Shown here in pieces: positions 6,453 to 10,593 of a stretch of 10,593 nt of DNA (position 1 is the stretch's first letter; each line of letters begins with the position of its first letter). Both the position numbers and the translations under genes were made by a program. The notes below the pieces were generated by a model. It did not search any database, was not told the DNA's origin, and saw only the letters and a list, made by a program, of their open reading frames with translations. The stretch lies in the NCBI GenBank assembly GCA_049315625.1, contig JBMOJU010000172.1:1-10593 (forward strand), given 5' to 3'. This DNA comes from Paracraurococcus sp049315625. GTDB taxonomy: Bacteria > Pseudomonadota > Alphaproteobacteria > Acetobacterales > Acetobacteraceae.

Positions 6453-6950
6453 TCAGGCCTCGGCCGGAGCCGCGGCCTCGGTGCGCGGAGCCAGCAGCGT
6501 GACCGTCCCGCCCGCCGCCTCGACCGCCGCGACGGCGGTGGCGGAGGCACCGGAGATGGTGATGGTCACCGCCCGGGTGATCGCGCCCTGCCCCAGCAGC
6601 CGCACACCGGCCAGCTTGGCGCCGGTGCGGACGATGCCGGCCGCGCGCAGGCTGTCCTCGGTGATCGGCTCGCCGGCCGGCAGCCGGCCTTCCTCGATCG
6701 CCTTGTCCAGCGCGCCCAGGTTCAGCGGGGCGTACTGCTTGCGGAAGATGTTGACGAAGCCGCGCTTCGGCAGCCGGCGGTAGATGGGCAACTGGCCGCC
6801 TTCGAAGCCGTTGAGGGCAACGCCCTCACGCGCCTTCTGGCCCTTCACGCCCTTGCCCGAGGTCTTGCCCTTGCCGGAGCCGATGCCCCGGCCGAGGCGC
6901 TTGGACTTGTACCGCGCGCCGTCGTTGTCGCGGATCTCGTTGAGCTTCAT
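6453..6950 (-). CDS. rplO: 50S ribosomal protein L15
   Basis: L15 is an assembly protein of the large subunit. The ATG at 6948-6950 gives 165 residues starting MKLNEIRDNDGARYKSKRLG, the expected N-terminus; a GTG three codons earlier is open but would overlap the rpmD stop and has no family support. The glycine/lysine-rich RNA-binding segment GRGIGSGKGKTSGKGVKGQK is at 20-39 and NGFEGGQLPIYRRLPKRGF at 47-65. The C-terminal domain (about 75-155) ends in an alanine/glutamate tail. It starts 1 base after the rpmD TGA, so translation is likely coupled. Confidence 0.97.
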   Translation of the reverse strand: MKLNEIRDNDGARYKSKRLGRGIGSGKGKTSGKGVKGQKAREGVALNGFEGGQLPIYRRLPKRGFVNIFRKQYAPLNLGALDKAIEEGRLPAGEPITEDSLRAAGIVRTGAKLAGVRLLGQGAITRAVTITISGASATAVAAVEAAGGTVTLLAPRTEAAAPAEA

Positions 6951-6951
6951 G

Positions 6952-7158
6952 TCACCCACCCGTCCCGGGGGTTTCGTCCACCTTGATCAGGTGGGCGACC
7001 TTCCGGATCATGCCGCGGACCGAAGGGGTGTCCTCCAGCTCCCGCGAGCGGTGCATCTTGTTGAGGCCGAGCCCGATCAGCGTTTCCTTCTGGCCGGGCT
7101 TGCGGCCGATCGGCGACCCGATCTGGGTCACCTTCACGGTCTTCTTTACATCAGACAT
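6952..7158 (-). CDS. rpmD: 50S ribosomal protein L30
   Basis: L30 is a small large-subunit protein that binds 23S and 5S rRNA regions. Starting at the ATG 7156-7158, it has 68 residues, close to family length. The body reads VKVTQIGSPIGRKPGQKETL (8-27), GLGLNKMHRSRELEDTPSVR (29-48) and GMIRKVAHLIKV (49-60), a normal L30. The strong Shine-Dalgarno GGAGG sits 6 bases before the ATG, which rules out the 26-codon longer frame. The start overlaps the rpsE end by 8 bases. Confidence 0.97.
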   Translation of the reverse strand: MSDVKKTVKVTQIGSPIGRKPGQKETLIGLGLNKMHRSRELEDTPSVRGMIRKVAHLIKVDETPGTGG

Positions 7159-7801
7159 TGGGGGCCTCCGCCGCAGCGGCCTCCGCCGGCGCCTGGTCCT
7201 TGCGGGGGCCAAGCAGGTCCGACACCTTCTTGCCACGCCGCGCCGCGACCGCCCGGGGGCTGGTCGAGCGGGTGAGCGCCGCGAAGGTCGCCTTGATCAT
7301 GTTGTGCGGGTTGGTCGAGCCGAGGCACTTGGCCACGACGTCGCCCATGCCCAAGGTCTCGAAGATCGCGCGCATCGGGCCGCCGGCGATGATGCCGGTA
7401 CCGGCGGGCGCCGCCCGCAGGATCACCCGGCCCGCGCCGAACTCACCGATCACGTCGTGGTGCAGCGTCCGGCCTTCCCGCATCGGCACGCGGATCATGG
7501 TCCGCTTCGCCTGCTCGGTCGCCTTGCGGATCGCCTCCGGCACCTCGCGCGCCTTGCCGGCGCCCCAGCCGACGCGGCCCTTCTGGTCGCCGACGACGAC
7601 GAGTGCGGCGAAGCTGAAGCGCCGCCCACCCTTCACCACCTTCGCCACGCGGTTGATGGTGACGAGCTTGTCCTTCAGCTCGTCGCCTTCCTGCCGCTCC
7701 TGCCGATTCTCGCCGCCGCGATCGCGGCCACGGCCGCGACGGCGGTCACCGCCCTCGCCGCCATGCCCGCCGCCGCCGCCGCCATGAGGGGTACGTGCCA
7801 T
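7151..7801 (-). CDS. rpsE: 30S ribosomal protein S5
   Basis: S5 lies near the mRNA entry channel and affects decoding accuracy. The ATG at 7799-7801 gives 216 residues starting MARTPHGGGGGGHGGEGGDR, and GAGG 8 bases upstream overlaps the rplR stop. The first ~38 residues are a glycine/arginine extension, including six glycines encoded by a GGC run; such tails are common in alphaproteobacterial S5. The double-stranded-RNA-binding-like domain follows: KLVTINRVAKVVKGGRRFSF (45-64), VGWGAGKAREVPEAIRKA (77-94). The C-terminal domain has GTGIIAGGPMRAIFETLG (134-151) and GSTNPHNMIKATFAAL (161-176). An alanine-rich tail ends it. It overlaps rpmD by 8 bases. Confidence 0.97.
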   Translation of the reverse strand: MARTPHGGGGGGHGGEGGDRRRGRGRDRGGENRQERQEGDELKDKLVTINRVAKVVKGGRRFSFAALVVVGDQKGRVGWGAGKAREVPEAIRKATEQAKRTMIRVPMREGRTLHHDVIGEFGAGRVILRAAPAGTGIIAGGPMRAIFETLGMGDVVAKCLGSTNPHNMIKATFAALTRSTSPRAVAARRGKKVSDLLGPRKDQAPAEAAAAEAPNV

Positions 7802-7811
7802 TATGAGATCC

Positions 7812-8174
7812 TCAGAACGACAGCCCGCCCTCGCGGGCGGCGTCGGCCAGGGCCTTGACCCGGCCATGATACAAATACGGCCCGCGGTCGAAGACCACGG
7901 CGGTGATGCCGGCGGCCAGCGCGCGCTCGGCGACCCGCTTGCCCACGACCACGGCGGCGTCCTTGTCCGCCCCGGTCTTCAGGCTTTCGCGCAGCTCCTT
8001 CTCGATCGAGGACGCCGCGGCGAGAGTCCGCCCCTGCGCGTCGTCGATCACCTGCGCGTAGATGTGCTTGCCGGAGCGGAACACCGACAGCCGCGGACGG
8101 CCACCGGATTTCTGCCTGAGCTGGTAGCGCAGCCGCGAACGGCGGCGCGTCTGCAATGCGAGCTTTGCGGCCAT
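7812..8174 (-). CDS. rplR: 50S ribosomal protein L18
   Basis: L18 binds 5S rRNA with L5 and forms the central protuberance. It has 120 residues. A basic N-terminal arm (RRRSRLRYQLRQKSGGRPRL, 10-29) leads into the fold: LSVFRSGKHIYAQVIDD (29-45), then VVFDRGPYLYHGRVKALADA (93-112) and the terminal AREGGLSF. The ATG overlaps the rplF stop by one base (TAATG), a coupled start; the GGAGGG further upstream in rplF is rather distant. rpsE follows after 10 bases. All features are normal for the family. Confidence 0.98.
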   Translation of the reverse strand: MAAKLALQTRRRSRLRYQLRQKSGGRPRLSVFRSGKHIYAQVIDDAQGRTLAAASSIEKELRESLKTGADKDAAVVVGKRVAERALAAGITAVVFDRGPYLYHGRVKALADAAREGGLSF

Positions 8175-8707
8175 TACTTCTTCTTACCCTCCTTCCGGAG
8201 GATCTGCTCATCGGTGTAGCGGACGCCCTTGCCCTTGTAGGGCTCGGGACCGCGATAGGCGCGGATTTCGGCCGCCACCTGGCCCACCCGCTGCTTGTCC
8301 GCACCGCTGACCTTCACGGCCGTCGGGCGTTCGCAGACGATGGTGATCCCCTCGGGGATCGGGTAGCGGACCTCATGGCTGAAGCCGAGGGCCAGAACCA
8401 GGTCCTTGCCCTGCACCGCGGCGCGGTAGCCGGTGCCGGTGATTTCCATCGACTTGGTGAAGCCGGTGGAGACGCCGATGCACATGCCGTTGATCAGGCT
8501 ACGGGTGGTGCCCCACATGGTGCGGGACCGGCGGTCGTCGCGGCGCGGCTTCACCGCGACCGCATTGCCCGCGATCTCCACATCCACTTCGTCCGTGAGG
8601 TCGAGCTTGAGCTCGCCGTTCTTGCCCTTGGCGACCACGGTCCGCCCCTGCAGCGCCACCTGGACGCCGGCCGGGACCGGGACGGGATATTTGCCGACGC
8701 GCGACAT
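8174..8707 (-). CDS. rplF: 50S ribosomal protein L6
   Basis: L6 sits at the base of the L7/L12 stalk near the factor-binding site. The 177 residues begin MSRVGKYPVPVPAGVQVALQ. The usual two repeated domains follow: about 1-80, ending WGTTRSLINGMCIGVSTGF (65-83), and about 84-177 with GTGYRAAVQGKDLVLALGFS (91-110). The family signature PEPYKGKGVRY (154-164) is present, and the tail is lysine-rich. A good Shine-Dalgarno (GGGAGGGAG) precedes the ATG. It lies 14 bases after rpsH and overlaps rplR by one base. Confidence 0.98.
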   Translation of the reverse strand: MSRVGKYPVPVPAGVQVALQGRTVVAKGKNGELKLDLTDEVDVEIAGNAVAVKPRRDDRRSRTMWGTTRSLINGMCIGVSTGFTKSMEITGTGYRAAVQGKDLVLALGFSHEVRYPIPEGITIVCERPTAVKVSGADKQRVGQVAAEIRAYRGPEPYKGKGVRYTDEQILRKEGKKK

Positions 8708-8721
8708 CGCTTCTCCCTCCC

Positions 8722-9120
8722 TCAGAACACGCGGCAGAGGACTTCGCCGCCAACATTGGCAGCGCGGGCCTCATTGTCGCTCATCACCCCGCGAGGGGTC
8801 GACAGGATCGAGATGCCGAGGCCGTTATAGTACTTCGGCAGCTCCTTGATCTTCGAGTAGACGCGCCGGCCAGGCTTGGAGATGCGGGTGATCTCCTTGA
8901 TGGCGGGCTCGCCTTCAGAATACTTCAGCTCGATCTCGATGCGGCTGACGCCGGGACGGTCCTGCTCCACGCGCCAGGCGCGGATGAAACCCTCGCGCTT
9001 CAGCACGTCCAGCACATCGGTCCGCAGCCGGCTGGCCGGGGCGACGCAACGCGTCTGCCGGGCCCGCTGGGCATTGCGGATACGGGTGAGCATGTCCCCG
9101 AGCGGATCGGACAATGACAT
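8722..9120 (-). CDS. rpsH: 30S ribosomal protein S8
   Basis: S8 binds helix 21 of 16S rRNA early in assembly; in E. coli it also represses the spc operon. The 132 residues start MSLSDPLGDMLTRIRNAQRA, as in the family, and the RNA-binding C-terminal part holds STPRGVMSDNEAR (107-119) and NVGGEVLCRVF (122-132). The ATG has AAGGA 9 bases upstream, and that site overlaps the rpsN stop codon, suggesting coupled translation. rplF follows 14 bases later. No unusual change is seen. Confidence 0.98.
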   Translation of the reverse strand: MSLSDPLGDMLTRIRNAQRARQTRCVAPASRLRTDVLDVLKREGFIRAWRVEQDRPGVSRIEIELKYSEGEPAIKEITRISKPGRRVYSKIKELPKYYNGLGISILSTPRGVMSDNEARAANVGGEVLCRVF

Positions 9121-9132
9121 GGCCGGCGTTCC

Positions 9133-9438
9133 TTACCAGCTCGCCTTGGTCACGCCGGGGATCTGGCCGCTATTGGCGAGATCCCGCAGCGCGTTCCGGC
9201 AAAGCTTGAACTTGCGGTAGTTGCCGCGCGGGCGGCCGGTCAGCTCGCAGCGCAGGCGCACCCGCACCTTCGCGCCATTGCGCGGCAGCTGCGCGAGCTT
9301 CAGGGTCGCGTCGAAGCGATCCTCCACCGGCAGGGTGCGGTCCATGACGATGCCCTTCAGCGTGGCACGCTTCGAGGCGTGCACCTTGCTGAGCTTGGCG
9401 CGGCGCTTGTTCTTCTCGATTGCCGAAGTCTTGGCCAT
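9133..9438 (-). CDS. rpsN: 30S ribosomal protein S14, zinc-independent type
   Basis: S14 is in the small-subunit head near the A site. At 101 residues it is the long form, with single cysteines (C64, C80) instead of two C-x2-C pairs, so it should not need zinc. It begins MAKTSAIEKNKRRAKLSKVH and ends with the family signature CELTGRPRGNYRKFKLCRNA (64-83) and LANSGQIPGVTKASW. The start has GGAGG 9 bases upstream. A perfect 18-bp palindrome lies in the 56-base gap between rplE and this gene. Confidence 0.98.
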   Translation of the reverse strand: MAKTSAIEKNKRRAKLSKVHASKRATLKGIVMDRTLPVEDRFDATLKLAQLPRNGAKVRVRLRCELTGRPRGNYRKFKLCRNALRDLANSGQIPGVTKASW

Positions 9439-9463
9439 TCGATTCTATCCTCCGGAACCTGCT

Positions 9464-9481
9464 CCCGCGGCATGCCGCGGG
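9464..9481 (-). repeat. 18-bp perfect palindrome between rplE and rpsN
   Basis: CCCGCGGCATGCCGCGGG is fully self-complementary and would form a GC stem with a CATG loop in RNA. It sits 13 bases past the rplE stop and about 15 bases before the rpsN Shine-Dalgarno. No T run follows, so it is more likely an RNA stability or processing element than a terminator. Confidence 0.6.
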
Positions 9482-9494
9482 CGGTCTTCCAAGA

Positions 9495-10214
9495 TCACTT
9501 CTGGAAAGGCAGCTGGAACGCCGTGAGCAGCGCCTTGGCTTCCTTGTCGGTCTTCGCCGTCGTGACGAACTGGATGTCCATCCCGCGCACCGTGTCGACC
9601 CGATCGTAGTTGATCTCGGGGAACACGATCTGCTCCTTCATGCCCATGGCGAAGTTGCCACGGCCGTCGAAGCCCTTGTTCGCAGGCAGGCCCCGGAAGT
9701 CCCGCACCCGCGGCATGGCCACGGACACCAGGCGATCCAGGAACTCGTACATCCGCGCCTTGCGCAGCGTGACCTTGCAGCCGATGAGCTGGCCCTCGCG
9801 GATCTTGAAGCCCGCGATGGCCTTCTTGGCCTTGGTCCGCACCGGCCGCTGGCCGGCGATCGCCGTCAGGTCCGCGACCGCCGCGTCGAGCTTCTTCTGG
9901 TCGCCCGCCGCCTCGCCCACGCCCATGTTGATGACGATCTTCTCGAGCTTCGGCACTTCCATCGGGTTCTTGTAGCCGAATTCCTCGACCAACCGCTGGC
10001 GCACCACCTCGGCATAGAACACCGCCAGGCGCGGCTTCTCCGCCGGGGAGGCCGCGGCCTTGCCGGCCTTGGCCGGCGTGGCCTGCACGCGGCCTTCGCC
10101 GCCGCCGCCACTGGCCGCTTCCGGCTTCTTGGCGGTGTCCTGCTTGCGGCCGGCCGCACCCTTGTTGCCGGCGGCACCCTTGTTGCCGGCGGCCTTCTTC
10201 TTCGAATCGCTCAT
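9495..10214 (-). CDS. rplE: 50S ribosomal protein L5 with long N-terminal extension
   Basis: L5 binds 5S rRNA and touches P-site tRNA in the central protuberance. The core, from about residue 60 (PRLAVFYAEVVRQRLVEEFG), is a normal ~180-residue L5: VPKLEKIVINMGVGEA (87-102), GQRPVRTKAKKAIAGFKIRE (121-140), RVRDFRGLPANKGFDGRGNF (169-188) and the C-terminal FVTTAKTDKEAKALLTAFQL (216-235). In front is a lysine/alanine/glycine-rich stretch of about 59 residues with a tandem GNKGAA repeat. The ATG overlaps the rplX stop as ATGA, with GAGG 10 bases upstream, and no other ATG occurs before residue 85, so I keep the long form (239 residues). An internal GTG at residue 43 is a possible but poorer start. 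Confidence 0.94.
   Translation of the reverse strand: MSDSKKKAAGNKGAAGNKGAAGRKQDTAKKPEAASGGGGEGRVQATPAKAGKAAASPAEKPRLAVFYAEVVRQRLVEEFGYKNPMEVPKLEKIVINMGVGEAAGDQKKLDAAVADLTAIAGQRPVRTKAKKAIAGFKIREGQLIGCKVTLRKARMYEFLDRLVSVAMPRVRDFRGLPANKGFDGRGNFAMGMKEQIVFPEINYDRVDTVRGMDIQFVTTAKTDKEAKALLTAFQLPFQK
10156..10191. repeat. Two-copy 18-bp tandem direct repeat inside rplE
   Basis: The 18-base unit at 10156-10173 is repeated exactly at 10174-10191. It encodes GNKGAA twice in the N-terminal extension of L5. Being in frame, copy-number change would lengthen or shorten the tail without breaking the gene. Confidence 0.9.
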
Positions 10215-10531
10215 GCGTCAAGCACCTCGCCCGAGGGCTTCGCCACGCGCACCTTCTTGCCGTCCTCCAGCAGCCGGAACCCCACGCGGGTCGGCTTGTC
10301 GGATTTCGGGTCGATCAGCGCCAGGTTGGACAGGTGGATCGGCGCTTCCTTTTCCTGGATCCCGCCGGGCTGGTTCATGCCCTGCGGCTTCCGGTGGCGC
10401 TTCACCACGTTCACGCCCTGCACCAGGGCGCGGTTCTCGGTCGGGTTCACGGCGATGACCTCGCCGCGCTTGCCCTTGTCGCGTCCGGTCAGGATCTGAA
10501 CCCGGTCGCCCTTCCTGATCTTCGCCGCCAT
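10211..10531 (-). CDS. rplX: 50S ribosomal protein L24
   Basis: L24 starts large-subunit assembly by binding the 5' end of 23S rRNA. The 106 residues carry the KOW motif near the N-terminus (KGDRVQILTGRDKGKRGEVI, 7-26). NVVKRHRKPQGMNQPGGIQE (40-59) and the RVGFRLLEDGKKVRVAK region near the C-terminus are typical. The ATG follows the rplN stop by 4 bases, and the last bases overlap the rplE start as ATGA. Length and sequence are normal. Confidence 0.98.
   Translation of the reverse strand: MAAKIRKGDRVQILTGRDKGKRGEVIAVNPTENRALVQGVNVVKRHRKPQGMNQPGGIQEKEAPIHLSNLALIDPKSDKPTRVGFRLLEDGKKVRVAKPSGEVLDA
10220..10240 (-). promoter_or_regulatory. Bulged hairpin covering the rplE ribosome binding site
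   Basis: On the minus strand AAGC-CCTC (10233-10240) pairs with GAGG-T-GCTT (10220-10228) around a GGGC loop, giving 8 pairs with one bulged T. The GAGG arm is the likely Shine-Dalgarno of rplE. It lies in the end of rplX, the same junction where E. coli S8 binds to repress the spc operon. I cannot match the S8 recognition core by eye. Confidence 0.45.
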
Positions 10532-10535
10532 GGCC

Positions 10536-10593
10536 TTACAGGACCTCCGGCGCCAGCGAGATGATCTTCATGAACTTGCGCGCGCGCAGTTCG
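10536..10593 (-). CDS. rplN: 50S ribosomal protein L14 (C-terminal end only)
   Basis: Only the last 18 codons and the TAA are in the window; they read ELRARKFMKIISLAPEVL, which is the near-invariant C-terminus of L14, a large-subunit protein at the intersubunit bridge. It is the first gene of the classic spc operon and is followed by rplX after 4 bases. The rest lies beyond 10593. Confidence 0.95.
   Translation of the reverse strand, partial: ELRARKFMKIISLAPEVL

Noticed and set aside
6335..6550. N-terminal extension of secY by 72 codons
   Set aside because: The extension is proline/arginine-rich, overlaps the rplO end, and lies outside the known SecY N-terminus, which begins at the ATG with a suitable ribosome binding site.
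9420..10499. A 359-codon plus-strand open frame opposite rplE and rplX
   Set aside because: Same cause: an antisense shadow of strongly conserved genes, with low-complexity composition and no ribosome binding evidence.

Overview
This window is a GC-rich (by eye roughly two-thirds G+C) piece of an alphaproteobacterial chromosome. It holds most of the spc ribosomal-protein operon and the whole alpha operon on the minus strand. Two unrelated transport-type genes at the left edge, on the plus strand, converge on them. The gene order secY-adk-rpsM-rpsK-rpoA-rplQ, with adk between secY and rpsM and with no rpmJ or rpsD, is the usual alphaproteobacterial arrangement. The high GC, the Bug-type solute-binding protein and the look of the proteins suggest Acetobacteraceae (Roseomonas-like). 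That family call is an inference and was not tested by any search.

Plus strand, 1-1629: the C-terminal part of a Bug/TctC-family periplasmic binding protein, cut by the window edge, is followed after 3 bases by a 291-residue EamA/DMT-family membrane transporter. The pair looks co-transcribed. The spacer 1630-1762 between the two convergent blocks is made of GC-rich hairpins. One of them, at 1705-1736, is the probable terminator of the ribosomal operon.

Minus strand, read from 10593 down to 1763: rplN (end only), rplX, rplE, rpsN, rpsH, rplF, rplR, rpsE, rpmD, rplO, secY, adk, rpsM, rpsK, rpoA, rplQ. From rplN to rplO the genes are packed with gaps of a few tens of bases or with overlaps (ATGA at rplX/rplE, TAATG at rplF/rplR, 8 bases at rpsE/rpmD), as expected for translationally coupled ribosomal proteins. 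Larger spacers flank secY (118 bases before it, 81 after) and precede rpsM (183 bases), and each contains inverted repeats. The rpsM spacer has a strong sigma70-like promoter whose -35 box runs through the adk stop codon. It would give the alpha operon its own start and a leader of about 150 bases. No gene-free stretch exceeds 300 bases.

The operon makes ribosome subunits, the SecY channel, adenylate kinase and the RNA polymerase alpha subunit. It is core, vertically inherited material, and I see no mobile element, CRISPR array, tRNA or rRNA. Start codons were chosen by family N-termini plus ribosome binding sites; six genes (secY, rplO, rpmD, rpsE, rpsM, rpoA) start inside their longest open frame. 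The most unusual points are a ~59-residue low-complexity N-terminal extension on ribosomal protein L5 with an 18-base tandem repeat, a hairpin covering the rplE ribosome binding site where E. coli has its S8 control site, and mutually exclusive hairpins in the secY leader. I see no new multi-gene system here.
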